Below are positions 17,020-26,347 of a stretch of 64,000 nucleotides of DNA, piece by piece. Source of the stretch: JADZEM01 sp046328125. Lineage in GTDB: Bacteria; Chloroflexota; UBA6077; JACCZL01. The notes beneath the pieces were generated by a model. The model was given only the letters and a program-made list of their open reading frames with translations, was not told where the DNA came from and did not search any database. Where the stretch lies: positions 6,967 through 70,966 of the forward strand of contig JAXLXF010000039.1 of NCBI GenBank assembly GCA_046328125.1, given 5' to 3'. The position numbers and the translations under genes were made by a program. Every line of letters begins with the position of its first letter. Positions within the stretch are counted from its first letter, which is position 1.

Positions 17020-17156
17020 GCTCGTCCGTCGGCGCTTGACGCAGACGCTCGTTCTCCTCCATCGTTTGCGCGTGCAGTGACGCACGCCCCGGCGCCTGAC
17101 CTCGGGACGACGGCCATCGGTGGCCGCCGGCTGTGCTACCACGGGAGGTAGTCGAG

Positions 17157-19394
17157 ATGTCGAACGTTGATGGAGTGTCACGCCGTACGTTTCTGCGAGT
17201 GGGGCTGGGGGTGGCTGGCGTGAGCCTGCTGGCCGCCTGTGCGCCGTCCGCACCGGCCACCAAGCCGGCTGAAACCAAACCGGCCGAAGCGAAGCCGACC
17301 GAGGCGCCCAAGCCGGCCGCGCCGGCCGCGACCACGGCGCCAGCCGCGCCAGCGGCTGCCGCGAAGCCGACCGAGGCGCCGGCCGCTGCCAAGCCCGCCG
17401 AAGCTGCCAAGCCCGCGGAGGCCGCCAAGCCGGCCGCCGCCGCTGGCAAGCCGGAGGCGAAGCTCGGGGCGCAGCTGATCGGCAAGATCGAAGGGGCGAC
17501 CGCCCTGCCCGATGCCAAGCGGCCGGCCAAGCTCGCCGAGTCGCCGATGCTGGCCGATCTGGTCAAGGCTGGCAAGCTGCCACCGGTCGAGCAGCGCATC
17601 CCAGAGGAGCCGGAGGTGCTCAAGCCGCTGCGTGAGACCGGCAAGTACGGTGGGATGTGGCGCCGTGCCTTCACCGGCCCCGGCGACACCGAGAACTTCA
17701 ACCGGGTGATGGGCCACGAGAAGCCGATCCACGTCGACTACACCGGCTACAAGGTCGTCCCGGCCGTCGCGAAGTCCTGGGAGGTCAAGGACGGCGGCAA
17801 GACGATCAGCCTGTCGCTCCGCAAGGGCATGAAGTGGTCGGACGGCACGCCGTTCACCGCCGACAACTGGATGTTCTGGTTCGAAGAGATGTACTCGAAC
17901 AAGGACATCGTCCCGGTCGGCACGCCCGAGCTGACGATCAACGGCAAGCCGGGCACGATGGCGAAGGTGGACGACACCACCATTGAGTTCCGGTTCCCCG
18001 AGCCGTACCCGATGTTCGTGGACGTGCTCTCGGCGTTCACCCAGATGGGCTCGGGTCTGGCGCTGGGCGGCACCCAGTGGTCGTTCATGGGACCGTACGC
18101 GCCGGGTCACTACGTGAAGCAGTTCCTGCCCAAGTTCTCGTCGAAGGAGGAGGTCGAGGCGAAGGCGAAGGCGGCTGGCTTCGACAGCTGGGTCGCCCAG
18201 CTCAAGGCGAAGTACAACTGGGCGCTCAACCCTGAGCTGCCGGTCCTGTCCGCGTGGCGAACGGTCACCCCGATCAACACGCCGGTCTGGACCCTGGAGC
18301 GCAACCCGTTCTTCTGGGGCGTGGACACCGACGGCAATCAGCTGCCGTACATCGACAAGGTCCAGCTGACCCTGGCCGAGAACCTCGAAGTGGCGAACCT
18401 CCGGGCCATCGCCGGCGAGTTCGACGAGATGGGCCGCCACATGGACGTCGCCAAGCTGCCGGTCTTCCTGGAGAACCAGCAGAAGGGCAACTACCGGGTC
18501 GTCCTGGATCAGAGCAACGGCGCAGCCGCCGTCGCCATTCACGTCAACCAGAGCTTCGAGGCTGATGCTGAGATCCGCAAGTGGCTGACCAACGTCGATT
18601 TCCGCCGCGCACTCTCGATGGGCATCGACCGCGACCAGTTCAACGAGGCGTTCTTCCTCGGCATGGCCACGCCGAGCTCGCTGATGGGCGACGATGCCTC
18701 GCCAGAGAACGCCGGTCCGGAGTGGCGGCTGAAATGGTCGAAGCTGGACGTCGCCCAGGCCAACCAGTTGCTGGACAAGGTCGGGCTGACCAAGAAGGAC
18801 GGCAACGGCATGCGCTTGCGGACCGACAACGGTCAGCTTCTGCGGCTGACCGTCACCACGGTGGCCGCCGCGTTCCTGCCGTACGCCCAGATGATGGAGA
18901 TGGTCTCCCAGCACTGGAAGAAGATCGGCATCCAGCTGGACGTGAAGGACACCGAGCGCAACCTGTCCCTGAAGCAGGTCGCCAGCAACGAGCAGCAGTT
19001 GTACGTCTGGGGCGGCGGGAACTCCGACATCTTCATGTGGCCGCGCCACGACATGCCCGTCGAGCCGAACGAGCCATTCAGCGGCACCCTCTACGCGACG
19101 TGGTACGCCTCCGGCGGCACGGCCGGCAAGAAGCCGGAAGACCCGGAGCTGCTCAAGGCGATGGACATGCTGCGCAAAGGCTCCAGCCTGGAGACGGCCG
19201 AGCGCTCGAAGCTGGGCCAGGAGCTGAAGAAGATCATCGTGGACCAGCAGTGGGTGATCGGGACGGTCGGGTTCGAGCCAATTCTGCGAGTGATCGGCAA
19301 CAAGATCGCCAACGTGCCGGATCGCTATTCCTGGGTCACGCGAGCGCGCACCCCGGGCGCGGCGCATCCACCGACGTACTACTTCAAGAGCTGA
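17157..19394 (+). CDS. Family-5 ABC solute-binding lipoprotein, copy 2
   Basis: A 745-aa paralogue of copy 1. The ATG follows GGGAGG (17143-17148) at 8 nt; an in-frame GTG at 17133 lies before that site and is rejected. It has Tat motif SRRTFLRVGLG, lipobox LLAAC and the same KPAE-type linker. The mature part is nearly collinear with copy 1, including NPFFWGVDTDGNQLPYIDK, EFDEMGRHMDVAKLPVF and the C-terminal TPGAAHPPTYYFKS. Differences from copy 1 cluster in a short region around residues 325-350 (SSKEEVEAKAKAAGFD), which could be near the ligand cleft. Confidence 0.9.
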   Translation: MSNVDGVSRRTFLRVGLGVAGVSLLAACAPSAPATKPAETKPAEAKPTEAPKPAAPAATTAPAAPAAAAKPTEAPAAAKPAEAAKPAEAAKPAAAAGKPEAKLGAQLIGKIEGATALPDAKRPAKLAESPMLADLVKAGKLPPVEQRIPEEPEVLKPLRETGKYGGMWRRAFTGPGDTENFNRVMGHEKPIHVDYTGYKVVPAVAKSWEVKDGGKTISLSLRKGMKWSDGTPFTADNWMFWFEEMYSNKDIVPVGTPELTINGKPGTMAKVDDTTIEFRFPEPYPMFVDVLSAFTQMGSGLALGGTQWSFMGPYAPGHYVKQFLPKFSSKEEVEAKAKAAGFDSWVAQLKAKYNWALNPELPVLSAWRTVTPINTPVWTLERNPFFWGVDTDGNQLPYIDKVQLTLAENLEVANLRAIAGEFDEMGRHMDVAKLPVFLENQQKGNYRVVLDQSNGAAAVAIHVNQSFEADAEIRKWLTNVDFRRALSMGIDRDQFNEAFFLGMATPSSLMGDDASPENAGPEWRLKWSKLDVAQANQLLDKVGLTKKDGNGMRLRTDNGQLLRLTVTTVAAAFLPYAQMMEMVSQHWKKIGIQLDVKDTERNLSLKQVASNEQQLYVWGGGNSDIFMWPRHDMPVEPNEPFSGTLYATWYASGGTAGKKPEDPELLKAMDMLRKGSSLETAERSKLGQELKKIIVDQQWVIGTVGFEPILRVIGNKIANVPDRYSWVTRARTPGAAHPPTYYFKS

Positions 19395-19398
19395 CCGT

Positions 19399-19461
19399 CG
19401 AGCAGACGAGCCGGGAGCAGATGAGGCGTCAGAGGACGATCGGTCCCGGCTCGTCTGCTCG
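19399..19461 (+). terminator. Hairpin after solute-binding protein 2
   Basis: Perfect 18-bp arms (19399-19416 and 19444-19461, CGAGCAGACGAGCCGGGA and its complement) separated by 27 nt, directly after the copy-2 stop codon. Confidence 0.55.
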
Positions 19462-19465
19462 TCCG

Positions 19466-19682
19466 GGGTGTGCGTCAGAGTCTTGTGCCCATCCAGATTT
19501 GGGGGCGCGATGACTTGAGGGGCGCAATAAATTGCGCCCGTACAAGGCAGCGTCCCTGGTACGGGCGCGATTCATCGCGCCCCCCGATTCATCGCGCCCC
19601 CCGATTCATCGCGCCCCCGATTCATCGCGCCCCCGATTCATCGCGCCCCACCTCGCGCCCCCCAAAGATCTGACGCACACCC
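19466..19682. repeat. Interspersed repeat family B, copy B2, with tandem 17-mers
   Basis: The outer ends are a perfect 14-bp inverted repeat, GGGTGTGCGTCAGA (19466-19479) and TCTGACGCACACCC (19669-19682). Inside are GCGCAATAAATTGCGC and GGGCGCGATTCATCGCGCCC palindromes, then CGATTCATCGCGCCCCC repeated about five times (19568-19650). This is the most complete copy and defines the family's boundaries. Confidence 0.8.
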
Positions 19683-19820
19683 GCTCGTCCGACGACGCTT
19701 GACGCGGATGCCCGCTCTGCTCCATCGTGTGCGCGCGCGGATGCCCGACACGTCCGGCGCGTGACCTCGGTGCGGTGGCAACGATCGCCGCCGGATTCGC
19801 TACCAGGGGAGGTGGGCGAG

Positions 19821-22100
19821 ATGTCGACTCCAGATGGAGTGTCGCGCCGTACGTTTCTGCGAGTGGGCCTGGGGACAGTTGGGGTGAGCCTGCTGGCCGC
19901 CTGTGCGCCGTCAGCACCGGCCACCAAGCCAGCCGAGACGAAGCCCGCGGAGACCAAGCCGGCCGAGGCCGCGAAGCCAGCCGCGCCGGCCGCGACCACG
20001 GCGCCGGCTGCGCCAGCGGCTGCCGCGAAGCCGACCGAGGCTCCGGCCGCCGCCGCCAAGCCCGCCGAAGCCGCCAAGCCCGCCGAGGCGGCCAAGCCCA
20101 CCGCCGCCGCCGGCAAGCCGGAGGCGGCCAAGCCCACCGCCGCCGCCGGCAAGCCGGAGGCGAAGCTCGGGGCGCAGTTGATCGGCAAGATCGAGGGCGC
20201 TGTCATCCAGCCGGAGGCGAAGCGCCCGGCCAAGCTCGGCGAGGCGCCGATGCTGGCCGATCTCGTGAAGGCTGGCAAGCTGCCGCCGGTCGAGCAGCGC
20301 ATTCCCGAGGAGCCGATGGTCGTCAAGCCGCTCCGCGAGACCGGCAAGTACGGCGGGATGTGGCGGCGCGCCTTCACCGGCCCGGCCGACGGCGAGAACT
20401 TCAACCGCGTCATGGGCCACGAGAAGCCGATCCACGTCGATTTCACCGGCTACAAGCTCGTCCCGGCCGTCGCCAAGAGCTGGGAGCTGCGGGACGGCGG
20501 GAAGACGATTCGGCTGTCACTGCGTAAGGGGATGAAGTGGTCGGACGGCGCGCCGTTCAACGCCGATAACTGGGTGTTCTGGTACGAGGACTTCTATCAG
20601 AACAAGGACCTCGTGCCCACCCCGACGCCCGAGATGTCGATCAACGGCAAGCCCGGCAAGCTCGTGAAGGTGGACGACACGACAATCGACTTCGTGTTCG
20701 ACGAGCCGTACCCGATGTTCGTGGACGTCCTGTCCGCCTTCACCCAGATGGGCGGCGGCCATGCGCTGGGCGGGACCGCCTGGGGCGGCTTCATGGGGCC
20801 GTACGCGCCGTCCCACTACCTGAAGCAGTACCACCCGAAGTACGTGGACAAGGCGAAGCTCGACCAGCTGGTCGCCGAAGCGAAGGTGGACAGCCCGCTG
20901 GCGCTGCTCAAGTTCAAGAACAACTACCAGCTCAACCCGGAAGTTCCAGTCATCTCGGCCTGGCGGACGGTGACCCCGATCAACACGCCGGTCTGGTCGC
21001 TGGAGCGGAACCCGTACTTCTGGCACGTGGACACCGACGGCAACCAGCTGCCCTACATCGACAAGATCCAGCTGACGCTGGCCGAGAACCTCGAAGTGGC
21101 GAACCTGCGCGCCATCGCCGGCGAGTACGACGAGATGGGCCGCCACATGGACGCCACCAAGCTGCCAGTCTTCCTGGAGAACCAGCAGAAGGGCAACTAC
21201 AAGGTCGTCCTGGACACCCAGACCGACGCCGCCGCTGCCGCGATCCACGTCAACCAGAGCTTCGACGCCGACCCCGAGATCCGCAAGTGGCTGACCAACG
21301 TCGACTTCCGCCGGGCGCTCTCGATGGGCATCGACCGCGATCAGCTAAACGAGGCGTTCTTCCTCGGGCTGGCCGTGCCGAGCTCGTTGATGTCGGACGA
21401 CGCGTCGCCCGAGAACGCCGGTCCGGAGTGGCGCCTCAAATGGTCCAAGCTGGACGTCGCCCAGGCCAACCAGCTGCTGGACAAGATCGGCCTGACCAAG
21501 AAGGACCCGAACGGCATGCGCCTGCGGACCGACAACGGTCAGGTGCTGCGCCTGGAAGTCATCACCGTCGCGGCTGCCTTCCTGCCGTTCGCCCAGATGA
21601 TGGAGATGGTGGCCCAGCAGTGGAAGAAGATCGGTGTCCAGCTGGACATCAAGGACACCGAGCGGAGCCTGGCCGATCGGACGGCCAAGACCAACGCCCA
21701 CCAGCTGTACGTCTGGGGCGGTGGCAACGCGGACATCTTCATGTGGCCGCGCCACGACATGCCGGCCGAGCCGAACGAGCCGTTCAGCGGCACCCTCTAC
21801 GCGACCTGGTACGCCTCCGGCGGCACCCAGGGGAAGAAGCCGGAGGACCCTGAGCTGCTCAAGGCGTACGACATGCTCCGCAAGGCGTCCGGATTGGAGA
21901 CCGCCGAGCGGAACAAGCTGGGCCAGGAGCTCAAGAAGGTCATCGTGGACCAGCAGTGGGTGATCGGGACGTGCGGGTTCTTCCCGTACGTTCGCGTCAT
22001 CAGCAACAAGATGGGGAACGTGCCGGATCGGTACTCCTGGGTCACGCGGGCACGCACGCCGGGCGCGGCGCTCCCCCCGACCTACTACTTCAAGAGCTGA
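19821..22100 (+). CDS. Family-5 ABC solute-binding lipoprotein, copy 3
   Basis: A 759-aa paralogue. The ATG follows GGGGAGG (19806-19812) at 8 nt. It has Tat motif SRRTFLRVGLG, lipobox LLAAC and a linker lengthened by an exact internal duplication of AAKPTAAAGKPE. It is the most divergent of the three: GGHALGGTAWGGFMGPYAPSHYLKQYHPKYVDKAKLDQ replaces the corresponding loop, and SLADRTAKTNAHQ replaces NLSLKQVANNEQQ. This suggests a shifted substrate range after duplication. It is convergent with the GGDEF-EAL gene. Confidence 0.9.
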   Translation: MSTPDGVSRRTFLRVGLGTVGVSLLAACAPSAPATKPAETKPAETKPAEAAKPAAPAATTAPAAPAAAAKPTEAPAAAAKPAEAAKPAEAAKPTAAAGKPEAAKPTAAAGKPEAKLGAQLIGKIEGAVIQPEAKRPAKLGEAPMLADLVKAGKLPPVEQRIPEEPMVVKPLRETGKYGGMWRRAFTGPADGENFNRVMGHEKPIHVDFTGYKLVPAVAKSWELRDGGKTIRLSLRKGMKWSDGAPFNADNWVFWYEDFYQNKDLVPTPTPEMSINGKPGKLVKVDDTTIDFVFDEPYPMFVDVLSAFTQMGGGHALGGTAWGGFMGPYAPSHYLKQYHPKYVDKAKLDQLVAEAKVDSPLALLKFKNNYQLNPEVPVISAWRTVTPINTPVWSLERNPYFWHVDTDGNQLPYIDKIQLTLAENLEVANLRAIAGEYDEMGRHMDATKLPVFLENQQKGNYKVVLDTQTDAAAAAIHVNQSFDADPEIRKWLTNVDFRRALSMGIDRDQLNEAFFLGLAVPSSLMSDDASPENAGPEWRLKWSKLDVAQANQLLDKIGLTKKDPNGMRLRTDNGQVLRLEVITVAAAFLPFAQMMEMVAQQWKKIGVQLDIKDTERSLADRTAKTNAHQLYVWGGGNADIFMWPRHDMPAEPNEPFSGTLYATWYASGGTQGKKPEDPELLKAYDMLRKASGLETAERNKLGQELKKVIVDQQWVIGTCGFFPYVRVISNKMGNVPDRYSWVTRARTPGAALPPTYYFKS

Positions 22101-22104
22101 GCGA

Positions 22105-22197
22105 CGAGCAGACGAGACGCGAGCAGACGAGAATGGAGAGGGAGAGCCGAGGGTGAGAGATCACTCTCGACTCGTCTGCTCACCCCTCGTCTGCTCG
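22105..22197. terminator. Nested hairpins between solute-binding protein 3 and the GGDEF-EAL gene
   Basis: Two nested pairs of the same arm: CGAGCAGACGAG (22105-22116) with CTCGTCTGCTCG (22186-22197), and GAGCAGACGAG (22121-22131) with CTCGTCTGCTC (22171-22181). They fill the gap between convergent genes and probably serve both. Confidence 0.55.
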
Positions 22198-22199
22198 CT

Positions 22200-24431
22200 T
22201 CACCAGGGGGCTGGCGGCGGCACGATCCCGGGGGACGGCCGGTCCACACCACGGTCGTCGTCGTCCGACAGGCGGAGCAGGTCGGCGACGGCGGCCGGCG
22301 ACAGCGGTCTGGCGAACAGGTAGCCCTGGCCGCGGTCGCAGCCGAGCTGGAGCAGGTGACGCGACTGCTCGGCGGTCTCGACGCCCTCGCCGGTCACTTC
22401 CAGGTGGAGACTCTTCGCCAGCGCGATGACCGTCCGCACGATGGCGGTGTCTTGCGGGTCCGTGCCGAGACCGTCCACGAAGGTCCGATCTACCTTGAGG
22501 GTGTCCAGCGGCAGCCGCTTCAGGTAGCTGAGCGACGAGTAGCCGGTACCGAAGTCGTCGATGGCGAGCCCCAGTCCCAGTCCTTTGAGCTCGCTGAGCA
22601 TCAGCGACGTCGAGGCGACGTCCGACATGACAGTCGTCTCGGTGAGCTCCAGCTTGAGGCAGCGGGCGTCGAGGCCGGTCTCGGCGAGGATGCGCCGGAT
22701 CTCTGGCAGCAGCTCCGGGTCGTTGAGCTGCTTGGCCGAGAGGTTGACGCTCATGACCAGCCCGGCCAGGTCCGGATGCTGGAGCTGCCACTCACGCAAC
22801 TGCCGGCACGCCTCGCGCAGCACCCACCGCCCGATCGGAATGATCAGGCCGTTCTCTTCGGCGATCGGGATGAACTGCGCCGGCGAGATCCAGCCGAGCG
22901 TCGGGTGCGCCCAGCGGATCAGCGCTTCGAGCTCGCCGATCTCGTGGGTGTCGAGCTTGACGATCGGCTGGTAGAGCAGCAGCAATTCGTTCCGCTCGAC
23001 GGCGAGGTGGAGGTCGCTGCCCAGGCGGAGACGCTCCAGCGCCGTGGCGTTCATGCTCTGGTCGAACAGGGTGTACTGGGACCGGCCAGCCGCCTTGGAG
23101 CGATACATCGCAAGGTCGGACTTGCGGAGCAGGCTCTCGGCGTCGTCCTGGCCTGGGGTGGCGACGGCAATGCCGATGCTGACGGTGACGTACAGCTCGT
23201 GCCCGGCCAGGCTGATCGGCTCGCGCAGGGCCTCGGCCAGGCACTCCGCGACGGCGACGACCTCGTCCTGGTCGTTGCGTCCGACGACCAGGATTGCCAG
23301 CTCGTCGCCGCCAAACCGGGCGATGGTGTCTTCGGGGCGCAGGCAGGCGCGCAGGCGGCCGGCGACGGCGATCAGGAGCTGGTCGCCGGCCTCGTGCCCG
23401 ATGCTGTCGTTGACGACCTTGAAGTTATCCAGATCCAGGAACATGACGGCCAGCGGCTCGTGCAGGCGGTCGGTGCGTGCGACTGCTTGCTGGAGCCGGT
23501 CCGCGAAGAGGGCACGGTTCGGCAGGCCGGTCAGCGTGTCGTGGAACGCGAGGCGGGTCAGCTCGTGCTCCACCCGCTTGCGCTCGGTGAGATCGCGCAA
23601 GAACGCGGTGAACCCCTTGCCGGCACGCAGCTCGATGTGGGTGATCGCCAGCTCGACCGGGAAGGTGGTACCGTCGGCCCGCACGCCGATGGTCTCGATG
23701 CGGTTGTTCAGCAGCGGCCCCTCGCCGGTGGCAAAGTAGTGCGCCAGCTGGCGGCGGTACCGCTCCCGTTCGTCGTCTGGGAAGACGAGATCCGCGAGCG
23801 CCCGCCCGGAGAGCCGCTCGGCGGGGCAGCCGAACATGCGCTCGGCGGCCGGATTCAGCTCCGTGACGTGGCCGTCGTTGTCCAGGTCCAGGATCGCGTC
23901 AAGGGCGGAGCCGAGGATCGCGCACTTGCGGGCCTCGCTGTCGCGGAGCGCCTCCTCGGCCCGGCGCCGCTCGGTGACGTCTCGCACGATGGCGATCAGC
24001 TGCTCGTTCGGGAGAGGCAGTACGCGCACCTCGGCGAAATGCTCGCCGTCCTCGCTCACGACCTCACAGTCTGAGCTGACCATCTTGCCGGTGACCGTGG
24101 CCCAGCCGATCGCCTCGGCCAGGGTCGCCGCCACCGAGCGCTGCGGCAGGTCCGCGAGGCGCTGGCCGACGGCAGAGGCCAGGTGACCGTACGGGCTGGC
24201 CGCCTCGCCGGCGCGGCATTCGAGGATGGTGCCGTCGCCTTCGAGGCGGATCAGCAGATCTGGGAACGACTGAACGACGGCCCGCAGCTCAGCCCGAACT
24301 TGCAGCAGCTCGCGCGAGCGCTCGGCCAGCGCGCGGTGCAGCCTGCGGCGCTCGTGCTCCTCCTCGGACGCACCGTGCCCGCCGGCACTCCCAGGCGGGA
24401 CCGGCTCGCCGTGCGTCGACCATGCCACCAT
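22200..24431 (-). CDS. PAS-PAS-GGDEF-EAL cyclic-di-GMP enzyme
   Basis: A 743-aa soluble signalling protein. The ATG at 24431 follows GGGAG; a GTG at 24476 is less likely. A coiled N-terminal part leads to two PAS domains (about 50-165 and 170-285, each ending in RDVTERRRAEEAL or RDLTERKRVEHEL). GGDEF follows (HDTLTGLPNR, signature GGDEL at 374-378 in RFGGDELAIL), then EAL (ELEALIRW with EAL at 502-504, NLSAKQ, ELTET, DDFGTGYSSL, GEGVET). The GGDEF motif ends in Leu, a tolerated change, and EAL metal residues are present, so both synthesis and breakdown of c-di-GMP are possible. No membrane helix was seen, so PAS domains likely sense a cytosolic cue. It stands alone. Confidence 0.9.
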   Translation of the reverse strand: MVAWSTHGEPVPPGSAGGHGASEEEHERRRLHRALAERSRELLQVRAELRAVVQSFPDLLIRLEGDGTILECRAGEAASPYGHLASAVGQRLADLPQRSVAATLAEAIGWATVTGKMVSSDCEVVSEDGEHFAEVRVLPLPNEQLIAIVRDVTERRRAEEALRDSEARKCAILGSALDAILDLDNDGHVTELNPAAERMFGCPAERLSGRALADLVFPDDERERYRRQLAHYFATGEGPLLNNRIETIGVRADGTTFPVELAITHIELRAGKGFTAFLRDLTERKRVEHELTRLAFHDTLTGLPNRALFADRLQQAVARTDRLHEPLAVMFLDLDNFKVVNDSIGHEAGDQLLIAVAGRLRACLRPEDTIARFGGDELAILVVGRNDQDEVVAVAECLAEALREPISLAGHELYVTVSIGIAVATPGQDDAESLLRKSDLAMYRSKAAGRSQYTLFDQSMNATALERLRLGSDLHLAVERNELLLLYQPIVKLDTHEIGELEALIRWAHPTLGWISPAQFIPIAEENGLIIPIGRWVLREACRQLREWQLQHPDLAGLVMSVNLSAKQLNDPELLPEIRRILAETGLDARCLKLELTETTVMSDVASTSLMLSELKGLGLGLAIDDFGTGYSSLSYLKRLPLDTLKVDRTFVDGLGTDPQDTAIVRTVIALAKSLHLEVTGEGVETAEQSRHLLQLGCDRGQGYLFARPLSPAAVADLLRLSDDDDRGVDRPSPGIVPPPAPW

Positions 24432-25002
24432 GCTTGTGAAGCTCCCAACGTACCCACCGCGCCGCGCGGGCCGCACACCGAGACTGACGACCGGTGCGGT
24501 CAGGCGAGGCGTCTGGCAGTAGAACGTCGAGTGATGAGATGATGGGTACGGCTTTCTGGTCCGGACGTGATGGGTGGTGCCGATTCTTCACGGTGACCGA
24601 TCTCCTGGCACGGCACACACTCATTCACTGGCGGTCCGGCGAGTCCGCACGGCGCCCGGCACCGGTCTCGATCGCGCATCGACGAGCGTCCGACCGTATT
24701 GACAGGCGCGGCGGACCGGTGCTTTCCTAGGGCGAGCCGTCGAGACGCGGTGCAGGCTGGCACGCGCGCGACGGGAGCAGGTACCCGGGGCCGGCTCGAC
24801 GGAGCAGCCGGCCATCTCGACGTCGAGGTGCAGGTGATGCGGCCCCCTCCCCGGGCAGAGCCGACCGACGCTGCCCGCTCGTGGCATCCGCCGTAGCGCG
24901 GACCAAGGGCGTGACATCGCAGTCGCGCTTCTGCCGCACCCTCATCTCGGAACGTTGGCACCCCCGATGACGAACGACGACGAGCACAGTGAGGCGCAAC
25001 GT
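24432..25002. other. 571-bp region without a recognisable gene
   Basis: It lies between the divergent GGDEF-EAL and SMP-30 genes. Reading frames here are Arg/Pro-rich and look like noise. A TTGACA hexamer at 24699-24704 could be a plus-strand -35, but no good -10 follows at 16-18 bp. Promoters for both neighbours must lie here. Confidence 0.4.
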
Positions 25003-26229
25003 ATGACACGACACGCGGACGAGCGCGCGGGCCACGGCCTGACGTCCCGCCGTACGCTGATCAAGGGAATCGTGGCACTGGCCGGAGCGGTGATGATGGC
25101 GCCAGCCGGCGTCCCGACCGTCGCCCAGGCCCAGACGCCGGGCTCGACCGGCAACGAGCCGCCCGTTCAGCCGCCGACGACGATCACCAACCCGCCACGC
25201 GACTTCGGCCCGAACGGCGCCCCGACGACCTACTTCGCCGACCCAGACGTCATCACCATCGACCCGGCGTTCAACAACCTGCGGGTCGGCAACACCTCGA
25301 TCAAGCGGCTCTGGACCGGCGCGCTCTGGGCGGAAGGTCCGGCCTGGAACAGCGTGGGACGGTTCCTGATCTTCAGCGACATCGCCGCCAACCGGCAGAT
25401 GCGCTGGCTCGAAGAGAACGGCGAGGTCAGCGTCTTCCGCGATCCGTCCAACAACAGTAACGGCAACTCGTTCGACTGGCAGGGGCGGCAGGTCTCGGCG
25501 GAGCACGTGACCCGGCGCGTCGTCCGGTACGAGCACGACGGCACGACGACCATCATCGCGGATAGCTACCAGGGCAAGCACCTGAACTCGCCCAACGACA
25601 TGGCACACCACTCGGACGGCAGCATCTGGTTCACCGATCCGCCGTACGGCGCACAGCTGTACGAGGGGGACGTGGACCCGAACACCGGCCCGAGCAACCG
25701 GGACGGGCGAATCAACCCGCGCATCGGGCAGCCCCCAGACATGCCCCACTACGTGCAGGAGCTACCGACCAACGTCTACCGCTGGGACCCGTCCGGCCGA
25801 TTGGACGTGGTCATAAACGGAGATCAGGTCCAGAACCCGAACGGCGTCTGCTTCTCGCCAGACTTCAAGAAGCTGTACGTCGTCGGGAGCCCGGGCGTGG
25901 TGCACGTGTTCGACGTGACGCCAGACAACAAGTGCGTCAATCAGCAGTTGTTCAGCGACTTCATGGTGAACGGCATCCGGTGCGGTCCTGACGGGGTGCG
26001 CTGCGACGTGTTCGGCAACGTCTGGGCGTCCAGCAACGCCGGCCGGAACGTCGGGTACAGCGGGGTGACGTGCTGGAGTCCGGGCGGCACGCTGCTCGGG
26101 CGGATCAGGATCCCGGAGGTCGTCGGCAACATCACGTTCGGCGGCCCGAAGCGGAACCGGATCTTCATGGCGGCCAGCCAGTCGCTGTACGCGGTCTACA
26201 CGAACACGCAGGGGGCCGGCCCGAGCTGA
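25003..26229 (+). CDS. Tat-exported SMP-30/gluconolactonase-like protein
   Basis: A 408-aa protein. The ATG at 25003 follows GAGG at about 9 nt; an earlier ATG at 24967 has no ribosome-binding site. A twin-arginine signal (TSRRTLIKGIVALAGAVMMAPAG) exports it folded. The body is a six-bladed beta-propeller of the SMP-30/gluconolactonase/LRE-like family: LWAEGPAWNSVGRFLIFSDI, a loop RRVVRYEHDG, LNSPNDMAHHSDGSIWFTDPPYG (family Asn/Asp metal ligands), VQNPNGVCFSPDFKKLYV, and ITFGGPKRNRIFMAAS. Such enzymes hydrolyse sugar lactones with Ca2+ or Zn2+. The natural substrate is not evident here. Confidence 0.85.
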   Translation: MTRHADERAGHGLTSRRTLIKGIVALAGAVMMAPAGVPTVAQAQTPGSTGNEPPVQPPTTITNPPRDFGPNGAPTTYFADPDVITIDPAFNNLRVGNTSIKRLWTGALWAEGPAWNSVGRFLIFSDIAANRQMRWLEENGEVSVFRDPSNNSNGNSFDWQGRQVSAEHVTRRVVRYEHDGTTTIIADSYQGKHLNSPNDMAHHSDGSIWFTDPPYGAQLYEGDVDPNTGPSNRDGRINPRIGQPPDMPHYVQELPTNVYRWDPSGRLDVVINGDQVQNPNGVCFSPDFKKLYVVGSPGVVHVFDVTPDNKCVNQQLFSDFMVNGIRCGPDGVRCDVFGNVWASSNAGRNVGYSGVTCWSPGGTLLGRIRIPEVVGNITFGGPKRNRIFMAASQSLYAVYTNTQGAGPS

Positions 26230-26238
26230 CCCGAGTTG

Positions 26239-26312
26239 TCAGTTGTCAGTCAGCAGATGGACAGCGGGAGAGGTACCTGTACCGGTCCCTTCTGACCACT
26301 GATGACAACTGA
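26239..26312. terminator. Hairpin between the SMP-30 and lyase genes
   Basis: TCAGTTGTCA (26239-26248) pairs with TGACAACTGA (26303-26312), with extra TCAGT/ACTGA repeats around them. It lies just after the SMP-30 stop and is probably a terminator. Confidence 0.45.
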
Positions 26313-26347
26313 CGACTGACGCCCCTCATCTGGCACCATCTCCCGCC

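Noticed and set aside
14703..17117. An 804-codon minus-strand frame opposite binding protein 1 (and a similar one at 17178-19367)
   Set aside because: Shadow of the lipoprotein genes; the Arg/Leu/Val/Asp-rich text lacks domain features, whereas the plus strand has Tat signals, lipoboxes and ribosome-binding sites.
19568..19650. CRISPR array
   Set aside because: The 17-bp units are directly adjacent with no unique spacers and are GC-rich palindromic fragments inside repeat family B. No cas genes are present.
24660..24730. A strong sigma-70 promoter at TTGACA (24699-24704)
   Set aside because: No acceptable -10 hexamer lies 16-19 bp downstream, so it was noted only in the spacer entry.
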